A stretch of 27,079 nucleotides of DNA from a virus (IMGVR_UViG_3300021354_000030:1-27079), one strand, 5' to 3'. Positions 13,280 through 21,557 are shown, counted from the stretch's first letter. Notes: a model not told the origin generated them from the letters alone. A program made the numbers and translations.

Positions 13280-16002
13280 TAGGTCAACCCCGATCCAGAA
13301 ATGATCCACGTTGTTGAGGTCATCTTAAGCGCCGTTGCTGTGCCATATTGAGCCAAGGTCCTACTTCCGGTTGTTCCAGTACCACCTAAATACATCGTAT
13401 CTGTAGTAATGGCGATTGTCATTGCATTCGTAGACATATTAACAAACGTGACCGCAGTACCAATTGGAAACGCAACAGTACCGTTGGCCGGAATTGTCAT
13501 CGTCGTCGCCGCCTGAGCAGCAGCCATATAAATATGCTTACCGGAATCTGCCAGTACCAGTGTATATGCTGATGTTTGCGCGTTTTGCGGAATGTTTAAA
13601 TACCCAACACTCGCAGACGCTGGAGGGAACGTCATTGTTGTTGAATCAGTACCCGCTAAAGTAATGCTGTTACTAGCAGTTAAAGTCTTGCCATCAGCGA
13701 TAGTTAGAGTTGACCCTGTTGCTGGGGCCGTTAATGTGACTTTGTTGACCGTAGTGGCTGAAGCCACACCTAAAGTTGGTGTTACTAATGTTGGACTCGT
13801 TGCGAAAACTGCCGATCCAGATCCAGTCTTATCAGTTAATGCCGATGCAAGATTCGCACTCGATGGCGTTCCTAAGAAAGTCGCTACTCCTGTCGCAAGA
13901 CCAGATACACCAGAAGAGATTGGAAGGCCAGTACATGAAGTCAGCGTACCGCTTTGTGGAGTACCAAGAATCGGAGTGACTAGCGTTGGCGAGGTAGCAA
14001 AAACAGCAGAGCCTGATCCTGTCTCATCCGTAAGCGCCGCTGCTAAATTTGCACTTGTTGGAGCCGCTAGAAAAGTTGATACGTTTGTTCCTAAGCCGCT
14101 TGTGTAAAAAACAGTACCGCCAGCACCAAACGCGACAGAACTTGCATCCGTACCAGTGAAAGTTAAGGTATTACTCGCTGTCAGCGTTTTCCCATCTGCA
14201 ATCGTTAGCGTTGATCCAGTAGCAGGAGCAGTCAGCGTGACTTTATTAACCGTGGTTGCAGAGGCAACACCAAGCGTAGGAGTGGTAAATGATGGGCTAG
14301 TCGCAAAAACTGCAAATCCCGTACCTGTTTTATCAGCAAGAGCGGATACGAGGTTTGCACTGGTTGGTGTTATTAGAAAAGTTGATACATTAACACCAAG
14401 GCCGGATACGCCAGTGCTAATTGGAAGGCCAGTACAGCTAGTCAAAGTACCTGAACTTGGAGTGCCTAACGCACCCCCAGAAAAAACAACCGTACCGCCA
14501 GTGCCAAAAGCGACAGAACTCGCATCCGTACCAGTTAAGGTTAATGTATTACTCGCTGTCAGCGTTTTCCCGTCTGCAATCGTTAGCGTTGAGCCAGTAG
14601 CCGGAGCAGTCAGAGTGACTTTATTAACCGTAGTTGCAGAGGCAACACCAAGCGTAGGAGTGGTAAATGATGGGCTAGTCGCAAAAACGGCAGAACCAGA
14701 GCCAGTTTCATCCGTTAATGACGCGGCAAGATTTGCGCTAGTATCTGAAATGCCATACCCAGAAAACGTTGTGGGATTAGTACCGCCAGTGATAAGCCCT
14801 TTTGCGTTCACAGCGACAGATTTATAAGTCCCTGCGGTAGCGCCTGAATTGGCGAGGGTCACTGCAATCGTCGTGCTTCCTAAGCCTGTAGCGTCACCCG
14901 TTACAGAGATGGTCTGATTCCCGGTGATGTAAGTGCTGGTGTCTAAAGACCAGGTGTTTGCCGCCGTTTTCTTTGCAAAACCAGATGTCCCTGAAAGTGC
15001 CGCAATCGCATCCAGGTCGGCGTCCCATGCTTGGACGTTTGTGCCGATGGCAACGCCTAGATTGGTTCTTGCGGTCACCGCGTTATTAAGATCAGACAGG
15101 TTCGACGCGATTTTGAGCTGCGCGTCATTGGAGACATTCCCGATCTGAAGGTCGGTTTTCGTTAAAGAAACGGACCCGGTATAGCCATTTACACTTAGGA
15201 CCGGGGCTGTCGGATAACCTAAAGCAGTCCAGCCTCCTGAGGTTGAGGGGGATCCCGTCACGAGGTGGACCTTGCCATCATCTGAACGGAGACACCAGTC
15301 ACCCGATTGTGGGGCAGAAACGCCATCGGCAGGATCCTTGAGGGCCAGCATTGCGGTTTGATTAGCGGCTGTCCCCAAATATTGGACGATCGCTAAATCG
15401 GGGATGACGGCATCACTGAGCTTCCCAGAAGCATTCAGTCCGGCGTAACCGTTCGCTTGATCTTTTCCAGAAGTACCTTGCTTCCCATCTAGCTGATTCT
15501 GGATCGCTGATGTCACCCCAGTAAGGTAACCCAGTTCTGTCGAAGAGGTTCCCGAGACAACCACTTTTCCGGTGGTATCAGAAGCAAGCGCTTTACTGGC
15601 AGTGAGATTAGCCGATGTGATGGTGGAGGCCGCGCCCGATATCGTCCCCTGGGCATCCGTGATGCCGTAACCAGAAAGAGTTGTAGGCTTGCTGGACACA
15701 CTAGAGAAAGCGGGGGCAATGACCACCGGGGTTCCGGTATTAGTTATGCGGCCTTTCGCATCAATACTGATCGGGGTGTGCAGGGTCGCGGAATTGTTGA
15801 TGGTTCCAGCCGAAACCCCAGAGTCGGCGAGGCCGATGGTCCGATCCGCATTAAGAGATCCACCTCCGACAAGCTCGCCCGTTGTCGTCCCGACGACGCG
15901 AGTGGCTTCAACTTTGTCGCCATTGAGGTTCGTGAAATTTGCATCGAGTTCTGTAATGGTCAGCGCGGAGCCTTTTCCGCTCCGAGTAACAATCTGTGTC
16001 AT
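13279..16002 (-). CDS. long repeat-built tail fibre, 907 aa
   Basis: The N-terminus (MTQIVTRSGKGSALTITELD, ANFTNLN) is a common fibre attachment module. Residues about 60-330 are a fibre shaft with Ser/Thr-rich strands and motifs such as SGYGITDAQ and LDGKQG. Residues about 395-800 consist of related repeats: the unit 'SANLxxALTDxTGSGSAVFATSP' occurs four times and 'TLGVASATTVNKVTLTAPAT' three times. The C-terminal domain (about 810-907, YTLVLADSGKHIYMAAAQ, TTMTIPANG, AVTFVNMS) is a widespread fibre end domain. GGAG is eight bases before the ATG. Likely role: trimeric host-recognition fibre, with length set by repeat number. Confidence 0.85.
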   Translation of the reverse strand: MTQIVTRSGKGSALTITELDANFTNLNGDKVEATRVVGTTTGELVGGGSLNADRTIGLADSGVSAGTINNSATLHTPISIDAKGRITNTGTPVVIAPAFSSVSSKPTTLSGYGITDAQGTISGAASTITSANLTASKALASDTTGKVVVSGTSSTELGYLTGVTSAIQNQLDGKQGTSGKDQANGYAGLNASGKLSDAVIPDLAIVQYLGTAANQTAMLALKDPADGVSAPQSGDWCLRSDDGKVHLVTGSPSTSGGWTALGYPTAPVLSVNGYTGSVSLTKTDLQIGNVSNDAQLKIASNLSDLNNAVTARTNLGVAIGTNVQAWDADLDAIAALSGTSGFAKKTAANTWSLDTSTYITGNQTISVTGDATGLGSTTIAVTLANSGATAGTYKSVAVNAKGLITGGTNPTTFSGYGISDTSANLAASLTDETGSGSAVFATSPSFTTPTLGVASATTVNKVTLTAPATGSTLTIADGKTLTASNTLTLTGTDASSVAFGTGGTVVFSGGALGTPSSGTLTSCTGLPISTGVSGLGVNVSTFLITPTSANLVSALADKTGTGFAVFATSPSFTTPTLGVASATTVNKVTLTAPATGSTLTIADGKTLTASNTLTFTGTDASSVAFGAGGTVFYTSGLGTNVSTFLAAPTSANLAAALTDETGSGSAVFATSPTLVTPILGTPQSGTLTSCTGLPISSGVSGLATGVATFLGTPSSANLASALTDKTGSGSAVFATSPTLVTPTLGVASATTVNKVTLTAPATGSTLTIADGKTLTASNSITLAGTDSTTMTFPPASASVGYLNIPQNAQTSAYTLVLADSGKHIYMAAAQAATTMTIPANGTVAFPIGTAVTFVNMSTNAMTIAITTDTMYLGGTGTTGSRTLAQYGTATALKMTSTTWIISGSGLT
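14170..14691 (-). repeat. near-identical intragenic direct repeats in the fibre gene
   Basis: The 144-base segments 14170-14313 and 14548-14691 differ at only a handful of positions, many of them third-codon changes. They encode the same protein sequence around TLGVASATTVNKVTLTAPAT. The offset is 378 bases (126 codons), so the frame is kept. A third, more diverged copy lies near 13675-13816. Recent unequal recombination or slippage is the simplest origin. Confidence 0.85.
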
Positions 16003-16027
16003 AACGGTGGCTCCGCGTGGCTATTCA

Positions 16028-16504
16028 TTAGGAGATGGTCAGATCCCAGGTGATCGACAATGAGTCTGACGCGCCTTTATTTACTACGCTGAAAGATGTA
16101 TGACAGAGGATCGTGCCACCAGAAACATTGTTGAAGATGCCCGCTTCAGTAACCGCACCCGTACCCGTACCGGATGGGAAAGTCGCGATGTACTCGATCA
16201 TCGAAGCCGTCACTGCTGAACTCGTTAAAGCAACGCGGCCCAGCTCACTGCCGAGGGTGGTATCACCGACAACAGGCGTAGCGGTTGAAGAACCGATGGC
16301 CATATGACTCATTTCGTTGGGCTGACCGGTTGTCTTCATTCGCGAAGCAATCCAGTTTTTCCCGACCGTGACAACCAAATTAGGAATGGTTTTTTCTTCC
16401 TTAATGTTGCCTTCGGCGTCGCGCAAAACGATCGCCAATTGGCCGGTCGCGTTGACGTTTTCTTGGATGCCGCTGGTCGGCTCGTTAGGGGTTTCGTTCG
16501 TCAT
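16028..16504 (-). CDS. conserved phage virion protein, 158 aa
   Basis: The sequence shows TGQLAIVLRDAEGNIKEEKT, then IPNLVVTVGKNWIASRM, SHMAIGSSTATPVVGDTTLG, SELGRVALTSS, YIATFPSGTGTGAVTEAGIF and SLSITWDLTIS. This arrangement ('MA.G.S..A...GDT.LG.ELGR..LT', then 'Y.ATF..G.GTG...EAGIF') is widespread in tail and fibre regions of podoviruses and siphoviruses, with an all-beta fold expected. Its exact role is not established; it is probably a fibre-network or neck component. GAGGA is seven bases before the ATG and the upstream gene ends 11 bases earlier. Confidence 0.75.
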   Translation of the reverse strand: MTNETPNEPTSGIQENVNATGQLAIVLRDAEGNIKEEKTIPNLVVTVGKNWIASRMKTTGQPNEMSHMAIGSSTATPVVGDTTLGSELGRVALTSSAVTASMIEYIATFPSGTGTGAVTEAGIFNNVSGGTILCHTSFSVVNKGASDSLSITWDLTIS

Positions 16505-16515
16505 CAGATTGTCCT

Positions 16516-17616
16516 CTATGGCGTGTGTCGTAAAGAATCCCCGACGGCAAGACCACCGGAGACGTAATCAGAAATTGCAAAATAGTCTGGGTCGGCGTAA
16601 AAGCCGCCTTCTACAATGAACATTGAGTGTCTTTTGAAGATACTGTCGGCTGCTGTTTTTGTATCTGCGAAACTTTTTGTCGAAGTAAAATTGATCTGCT
16701 CAGAAACTGAGGCGGCTTCGGCGAAGGTTCTCGCGAAAGAAAATAGAAGTTTGGACAGTTCTGTCGTGAAGGCGGTTTCAGTTATTGCCTTTGCTGGGGA
16801 CAGTCTTAATGTGTCCCCCGCCGCAGGAGTCGGTGCAAAATATCCGTCGACCCAATAACCGTCTGCGACGTAAGGGCCGCTTTCGATAATCGTTCGATTG
16901 ATAATAGAAGATCGTGTTAGTGATTCACTTTGAGTCGTCGAGTCTGCGAAAGGTTTGCTGATGGACTTGCCAAAAAATTCAGGACTGATTGACGCTGTTT
17001 CAGTCGCCGATTTAGTAACGGCCCGCGCAAGAACTTCAGTCAGAGACGCGTTATCAAACTGCGGCTTGCTTGTTTTTCTGAATGAAGCGTCTGAAGTTGT
17101 TGAAGTCTCGGCAAGCGTTCTTGCATAAGTCCATACCGCCGAAAGCGAATCAACCGTTTGGGCAAGGTCTGCAAAAGACGAAATCCACTTTAGGCATGGA
17201 AGGTCAACGACCGTTCCCGAGTCAATAAGTGCTTTAGAGGGTGCGAATGATTTGAATTCGGACGTTTTTACTGAGTCTGCTAGACCTTTTCCCGCCTGAA
17301 GCGAAAGAACGTCCAATGTTGCGGATAAATCGGCGAATGCTTTACCGGGTGTGAGGGAGGCCGTGTCGGTGAACGTGCCGATGGATTCGACCAGCGCTTT
17401 TGCCACACTGAATTTTGGCAGACCCATCTCAGACGCCGCAATCCCATCGGCCAAATGGCGTAAAAACGATGAGATCAGAGTGACAGAATCTGAAAGCCCA
17501 ACAGCGTCCTGGTAGAAAAGATAAGCCCCGCGATCTGCAACGCGGGCCATCAAACGCAAAGCGGTGGCGTAAGCGCTGAGTTTTAAGGGTGCTACACCAG
17601 AAACCCCGATTTGCAT
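16516..17616 (-). CDS. repeat-built phage structural protein of unknown function, 366 aa
   Basis: After an N-terminal module (MQIGVSGVAPLKLSAYATAL), the protein is almost wholly made of about thirteen units of 18-20 residues following 'K-x-[FLI]-A-D/E-[ST]-x-x-x-[ST]-[ED]-x', for example KAFADLSATLDVLSLQAG, KGLADSVKTSEFKSFAPS and KPFADSTTQSESLTRSS. Two related longer inserts, YVADGYWVDGYFAPTPAAGD and FYADPDYFAISDYVSGGLAV, interrupt the array, the second at the C-terminus. Such solenoid-like proteins occur in several podoviral genomes without a known function. A fibre or tail spacer is plausible. TAATG overlap with the Ig-like gene supports the start. Confidence 0.75.
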   Translation of the reverse strand: MQIGVSGVAPLKLSAYATALRLMARVADRGAYLFYQDAVGLSDSVTLISSFLRHLADGIAASEMGLPKFSVAKALVESIGTFTDTASLTPGKAFADLSATLDVLSLQAGKGLADSVKTSEFKSFAPSKALIDSGTVVDLPCLKWISSFADLAQTVDSLSAVWTYARTLAETSTTSDASFRKTSKPQFDNASLTEVLARAVTKSATETASISPEFFGKSISKPFADSTTQSESLTRSSIINRTIIESGPYVADGYWVDGYFAPTPAAGDTLRLSPAKAITETAFTTELSKLLFSFARTFAEAASVSEQINFTSTKSFADTKTAADSIFKRHSMFIVEGGFYADPDYFAISDYVSGGLAVGDSLRHTP

Positions 17617-17996
17617 TAGAACTGCTCCCTCACGCTGAATTTTAGCTTGTCGAATGCCGTCTGAATTTGCCCGTTGGTAAAAGTGATTTCCACCTCGCCT
17701 TCATAACTCCCGGCGGTATCAAGGGATGCTGCACCCCAAGTAAACTGAACTCGTCCGCCGCGTCCGTCTGAAAGGTTGTATGGAGATTCAAGGTTGATGT
17801 TCCCGGAACCATCATCAAACCCAACCATCAGAACACCAGTAAGTGTGTCCTTAAGCGTTGCGGCGCCTGACGCCCGAAATTTCATCACTACGGTGGATCC
17901 GCGAAGATCGAGCGGGCCAGAGCCATCATCCTTTGATATTTGGACGATAACGCTTGGGAGGTTGTCGCCTTGAACCAGCTTGATGCGGTCAACCAT
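17616..17996 (-). CDS. BppU N-terminal-like (Ig-fold) structural protein, 126 aa
   Basis: The protein begins MVDRIKLVQGDNLPSVIVQI and continues LDLRGSTVVMKFRASG, GRVQFTWGAASLDTAGSYEG and EVEITFTNGQIQTA. The order of a first strand ending in GD.LP, then 'DL.GSTV...FR', then a Trp strand, then 'GSYEGEVEITF..G...T' matches the N-terminal domain of baseplate upper proteins (BppU, DUF2479). Stand-alone copies sit beside adaptor genes in many podoviruses and siphoviruses, where they may attach fibres. The ATG lies three bases after the upstream stop. Confidence 0.75.
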   Translation of the reverse strand: MVDRIKLVQGDNLPSVIVQISKDDGSGPLDLRGSTVVMKFRASGAATLKDTLTGVLMVGFDDGSGNINLESPYNLSDGRGGRVQFTWGAASLDTAGSYEGEVEITFTNGQIQTAFDKLKFSVREQF

Positions 17997-17999
17997 GGG

Positions 18000-18659
18000 T
18001 TATCCCGCTGCTACTTGTTTTGTGCCACCGACGTTTTGAACATTCGGGCTGACTGCGACGGATACCGTGCCGCCGGTCTTGAGGCTGTTCAGAAATTGGT
18101 TGTAATGCGCGATTGCTCGGTCTGCATTACCGGCGTACTCAGAGTCCTTGCTGAACGCTCTGTAGCAGATGTAATCAACCATAGCGCCACCATAAAGTTC
18201 TTCGTAGGCCGAAAGCGTCGAAGATGTGGAATAGTCCACTGGGGCAGACTGGTAGACCATATCAACCGATGCGCCCGAAGAGGCGGGCGGGTATACCCAA
18301 AAAGTCGATGGGTTTCTTTCGTCCGTCATAAAATGCTTAATCGTGGTGGACGATGCCATCTGATGCCAGCTTGGGTTCTGTTGGTCAAGAAACCCTCGTT
18401 GGGTAACTGTGATTGCTGGGCCGCTCGTATTTCTTGGGACGTCCATCAAACGAAGCCCCCCGGATGGGAGAGTCTGTTTGGCCCCAGCAATCAGTGCTTG
18501 GGCCGCCATCATTGAGTAAATGTCGGGGCGAACTACAGCCAACTCGCGGCGGCAATCGTTCAACCAGTTCGTCAATTCAGTCGTGGGCCACCTTACATTG
18601 GTAAGGTCTTGGATAATCATCGATGATCGATCAATGATGTTTTGTGCCGTCAAAGACAT
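18000..18659 (-). CDS. adaptor-type head-tail connector protein, 219 aa (DUF6682-like)
   Basis: Visible segments are MSLTAQNIIDRSSMIIQDLT, VRWPTTELTNWLNDCRRELA, VRPDIYSMMAAQALIAGAKQ, LPSGGLRLMDVPRN and a Tyr-rich end YGGAMVDYICYRAFSKDSEY. A protein that starts with 'A..II......QD....RW...EL..WLND..RE' and contains 'LP.....L.DV.RN' is a typical podoviral adaptor (T7 gp11-like), twelve copies of which join the portal to the nozzle. AGGAG sits six bases before the ATG. Together with the next upstream gene it may form a two-component connector. Confidence 0.75.
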   Translation of the reverse strand: MSLTAQNIIDRSSMIIQDLTNVRWPTTELTNWLNDCRRELAVVRPDIYSMMAAQALIAGAKQTLPSGGLRLMDVPRNTSGPAITVTQRGFLDQQNPSWHQMASSTTIKHFMTDERNPSTFWVYPPASSGASVDMVYQSAPVDYSTSSTLSAYEELYGGAMVDYICYRAFSKDSEYAGNADRAIAHYNQFLNSLKTGGTVSVAVSPNVQNVGGTKQVAAG

Positions 18660-18668
18660 CGCGGTCTC

Positions 18669-19286
18669 CTAATTAAATTGCGCGTAAATCGTTGCGGGTG
18701 TGTAGGCCGCCATCACCTTGGCGCGAGTTTTGTTGGCTCCGCGCATAAAACATTGACGCTTGTAGAGCGCCGCATTCGCGTCTGACCAAGGGGCCCCATG
18801 TTGCCCAAAGAGTCTCGCCAAAGCGCCGTCTGCGACGGTTTCAACATAGCGTTCGTAGAGTCTGTCATCCCAATCCGTGTCAGATCGAGAAGGCCGAGTG
18901 GAGATCGTTATCGTCCCCGTCTCAGAAATATCAGGGGTGGGGTATAGTCGAACCTGGTCCTCGAAGTCGCCGAGGTAATTTTTCGGGGTCCCCGTATCGT
19001 CTTGCCATGCTTCGCCTCGAGCATTGGTTAGAGCGTCGATATAGACCGGGGGAAGAACCCGAGTATTAAGCGTTAGGCCCAGCACCATCCCTGGTATGCC
19101 GCTGTCAGATATGACCTCATAGGCCGCTTTGCCAACTCTGCTCGTGAACTTCGCCCGCTCGACGAATGCCTGGGTGATCTCGCAAAACTCAATGGCCGCA
19201 TCACACAGGGCCCGTTCAATAACGGGGTCAGGGCATCCGGCGACCGAAGGCCGCACCCAGGGTGAAAAAGCGGACCAGAGCGCCAT
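18669..19286 (-). CDS. second adaptor or head-completion-like protein, 205 aa
   Basis: The N-terminus MALWSAFSPWVRPSVAGCPD is followed by VIERALCDAAIEFCEITQAF, RLYPTPDISETGTITISTRP and DDRLYERYVETVADGALARLF. The pattern 'CPDPVIE.AL.DAA.EFCE.T' plus a beta core and a helical C-terminal 'A...L......W......Y..F......A' is known from podoviral adaptor or stopper proteins. It lies between the 75-aa protein and the 219-aa adaptor. I infer a connector function. The ATG overlaps the upstream stop by one base (TAATG). Confidence 0.7.
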   Translation of the reverse strand: MALWSAFSPWVRPSVAGCPDPVIERALCDAAIEFCEITQAFVERAKFTSRVGKAAYEVISDSGIPGMVLGLTLNTRVLPPVYIDALTNARGEAWQDDTGTPKNYLGDFEDQVRLYPTPDISETGTITISTRPSRSDTDWDDRLYERYVETVADGALARLFGQHGAPWSDANAALYKRQCFMRGANKTRAKVMAAYTPATIYAQFN

Positions 19287-19513
19287 TAGAGGACGTCGAT
19301 GTTAAATGCCGTGTTCAGCTCGTCGACGGTAGTGACGGGCTTGGCTCTTTTAGCTTTCTGGCCGAGGGGTTCGATAGATTCCGCTATTTCTTCTGGGGTC
19401 GGAGGTTCTGGTTCAAGATCCAAAGCCTCAAAAATGCTGGCGTCATAGACGACGCTGTCAAAATGGAAAAGGACACTTTCGCCCTTCTTTTTCATCATTT
19501 TTACGGTTGCCAT
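19286..19513 (-). CDS. small phage protein of unknown function, 75 aa
   Basis: The product has a basic start (MATVKMMKKKGES), a short strand VLFHFDSVVYDASIFEALDL, a Pro/Glu-rich middle (EPEPPTPEEIAESIE) and a terminal segment VDELNTAFNIDVL. AAGGAA lies six to seven bases before the ATG. It follows the coat gene after a spacer with a promoter-like element and a GC hairpin. Size and place (between coat and adaptors) are those of small head-associated proteins, but no family is recognised. Confidence 0.6.
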   Translation of the reverse strand: MATVKMMKKKGESVLFHFDSVVYDASIFEALDLEPEPPTPEEIAESIEPLGQKAKRAKPVTTVDELNTAFNIDVL

Positions 19514-19530
19514 AAAAGTTCCTTAAAGTC

Positions 19531-19551
19531 GGGGGCAGGATCACTACCCCC
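19531..19551 (-). terminator. GC hairpin after the major capsid gene
   Basis: GGGGG and CCCCC arms enclose an 11-base loop. On the - strand the hairpin comes 27 bases after the coat gene stop, and GACTTTAAGG follows rather than a U-tract. It may act as a partial terminator, mRNA stabiliser or 5' stem of the next transcript. I see no strong intrinsic terminator. Confidence 0.4.
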
Positions 19552-19552
19552 T

Positions 19553-19574
19553 ATTATACCGTTAACTTGTCAAC
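19553..19574 (-). promoter_or_regulatory. promoter-like element GTTGACAAGTTAAC plus TATAAT between coat and adaptor genes
   Basis: On the - strand GTTGACAAGTTAAC (19574-19561) is followed two bases later by a perfect TATAAT (19558-19553). The next gene starts 40 bases downstream. TTGACA and TATAAT are only nine bases apart, so this is not an ordinary sigma-70 promoter. Spacing and recurrence in other spacers suggest a phage-specific signal. Confidence 0.55.
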
Positions 19575-19577
19575 GTA

Positions 19578-20606
19578 TCAGAAGTAAACAACGGAAGCCG
19601 CCATTGCTTCAGGCTTAACAACTTTATAACCATACACGTTCAGGCCGCGGATCAGAGAACCGAAGTCATTCGGGTTCATCATGTTCTCTACTTTCGCAAT
19701 CTGGGACGCGAAGCAAAGAGCAGACTTGTGGCCCGCAAGGATGTAGGTCAAGCTCTGCGTACCTTCGGTAACGGTCTTGAGCTGATTGGAAACGTAGACG
19801 CTCCATCGGTCGATCTGACCGAATTTGCCGTTACGGTAAAGCGCCTCGTCCTGACCCTGGAGCAACGCAATAGACTGGGCAGACTGCGCAAGCTTAGTGC
19901 GGAAGAGGGGCGGAACCAAGAGCCAACGATCAGATTCAGGAATGTTCGCTTCGTCCATAACCGCAGAAAGGCGAGTAATCAAGTCGAACACGTTACATTC
20001 GCCAGAATTGGCGGTGCCAGAAACGAGCTTCAGCGCGTTTGAGCCGTTGGTGCCACCGGCGGCACCGAGGTTAACCTGGGAAGAGCGAACGCCCGCCCTA
20101 AGACCCTGGTTACCAGTAGAAGCAGATGGGCTGTTGTAAAGAGAGGTGCTACCGGCAGACAGTGCGCTGGTATAGATGTTCTGAAGAACATTTGCGTCGA
20201 TGGCGACCTTCAACTGCTGCGCTGCGGCATCAGCAAATTCAGACATGTAGTCTGCTTTGGTCTGATACTTTTCAACGTCATTGACTTGGTACGAAAAGCT
20301 CTTAGCCTTGTCGATAACCAGCTCAACCTTCTGGATGTCTGGGCGTTCGTAGGTGAGGGTCTGGCCGATTGCATAATCACCGATAGTGATCGTGGGGGAG
20401 TTCATGATAAGAACTTTGTCGCCCATGCCACTGATTTCACCAGAGAAATCGTTGTTGGCAATCTCACCAAAAACCGTCTGCGCGTAGAAGCGTTTGTTGA
20501 TTTTGGAGGACCAAAGGGTAGGGATGAAACGTAAAGTGCCATCGGCAAGAGTGCCGAGTTTGGTGGTGCTATTCGCACCAATGCCTGAATCGTATGCGTT
20601 TGCCAT
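19578..20606 (-). CDS. major capsid protein (HK97/P22-like coat fold), 342 aa
   Basis: The protein builds the icosahedral shell. Diagnostic stretches are FIPTLWSSKINKRFYAQTVF near the N-terminus, MGDKVLIMNSPTITIGDYAI with QTLTYERPDIQKVELVIDKA (E-loop and spine region), SYQVNDVEKYQT, and LITRLSAVMDEANIPESDRW with LLVPPLFRT (P-domain). A C-terminal ILAGHKSALCFASQIAKVEN, then GLNVYGYKVVKPEAMA, completes the fold. Length is like T7 gp10A (345 aa). It lies directly after the scaffold gene with AGAGG before the ATG, and it ends just before the promoter-like spacer. The call is secure at fold level; the exact coat family is not. Confidence 0.92.
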   Translation of the reverse strand: MANAYDSGIGANSTTKLGTLADGTLRFIPTLWSSKINKRFYAQTVFGEIANNDFSGEISGMGDKVLIMNSPTITIGDYAIGQTLTYERPDIQKVELVIDKAKSFSYQVNDVEKYQTKADYMSEFADAAAQQLKVAIDANVLQNIYTSALSAGSTSLYNSPSASTGNQGLRAGVRSSQVNLGAAGGTNGSNALKLVSGTANSGECNVFDLITRLSAVMDEANIPESDRWLLVPPLFRTKLAQSAQSIALLQGQDEALYRNGKFGQIDRWSVYVSNQLKTVTEGTQSLTYILAGHKSALCFASQIAKVENMMNPNDFGSLIRGLNVYGYKVVKPEAMAASVVYF

Positions 20607-20624
20607 GATGTGCCTCTAATATGT

Positions 20625-21557
20625 TTAAGCGTCGATAACGCGGTTTTCTTCGTACGCCAGGGTCATTTCCTTTTCGAGTGCCTCGTTTTCTGTCGCCGAA
20701 AGCCGGCGTCCGTAGGAAACTGAAAGGAGCTCGGCGGCTTCGCGCTGTGTGTAAATCCTTTTCGTAGGTGTGGAACCTGTGGATCCGCCTTGTCCCCGAG
20801 GGGAAATCTGTTCTTGCATAGCTCGGCTGGGTGCCATCGGTGGGGGTGTCTGTACACGCTGACTTGTCAACATATAAGAACTAAAGATTCCCGCAACGCG
20901 ATTCACATCCTGTTCCTTACTAGCAAAATCCAAGGCAGCTTGCCGGGTCGCACCGACGATGGGGTCGTACTCATTGAGCCAATCAAGCCAACCCTGTTCG
21001 TTGTTAATGTCATTCCAGTTTGGTACGCGCCCTTCAAGTTGAGATAAGAAACGATCTCGGCTTGTTTCCTGTTCTCGAACTTCTAACCGGGCCAACCGTT
21101 GCCTTGAGTCCGCCGCTTCTAACTTCACTTGTCGTTCAGCTACGTCAGTTGCGATTCCCAATATTCCATCGACGAGATCATCCCCGAACTCCTTGCGAAA
21201 TCCCTCTAGGGATTTGTTTTCGAGCGCACTGGGTGCTTCGAGGTCGCTTGGCGGGGGTGATTCTAGTCTTTGCACCAGTTGGTTCCGGTCCTCCGTCAGC
21301 TCACGGACTTGTCCATAAAGCCTCGGGACTTCAGCGTCATACTTCGTCTGGAGAACTCGATACTTGTGCTCCCAGGTTTTGTCGGCTTGCGGCTCAATGG
21401 GCTGAACTTCTTGGAGGGCTTCGTCACCTTTGGAAGGCATTTCTTCCAAGGCTTGAGATTCCGGGGCTTCTACAGGCTGGGCCTGTTCCGCCAGTTCACG
21501 CTCAAAAGCTTCTGCTTCGTCGACTTCTTTCTGAATACTTCTTGGGAGCTTTGCCAT
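20625..21557 (-). CDS. scaffolding protein, 310 aa
   Basis: This very acidic, highly helical protein opens MAKLPRSIQKEVDEAEAFER. A Glu/Gln/Pro-rich region follows (about residues 20-65), then a coiled coil (WEHKYRVLQTKYDAEVPRLY through ELTEDRNQLVQRLES) and a central helical domain with FRKEFGDDLVDGILGIATDV. A C-terminal part with SPRGQGGSTGSTP linkers ends in LSVSYGRRLSATENEALEKE. Composition, length and place immediately before the coat gene are those of podoviral scaffolds, which guide procapsid assembly and are then removed. AGAGG lies six bases before the ATG. Confidence 0.85.
   Translation of the reverse strand: MAKLPRSIQKEVDEAEAFERELAEQAQPVEAPESQALEEMPSKGDEALQEVQPIEPQADKTWEHKYRVLQTKYDAEVPRLYGQVRELTEDRNQLVQRLESPPPSDLEAPSALENKSLEGFRKEFGDDLVDGILGIATDVAERQVKLEAADSRQRLARLEVREQETSRDRFLSQLEGRVPNWNDINNEQGWLDWLNEYDPIVGATRQAALDFASKEQDVNRVAGIFSSYMLTSQRVQTPPPMAPSRAMQEQISPRGQGGSTGSTPTKRIYTQREAAELLSVSYGRRLSATENEALEKEMTLAYEENRVIDA

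Noticed and set aside
13592-14827. Long + strand frames (171 and 223 codons) rich in Val and Ala
   Set aside because: They mirror the Ser/Thr/Ala repeat fibre on the - strand and are repeated because the fibre DNA is repeated; no start signals.
17940-18515. 191-codon + strand frame with several Cys and Arg
   Set aside because: Antisense to the adaptor gene, with no plausible family or ribosome site.
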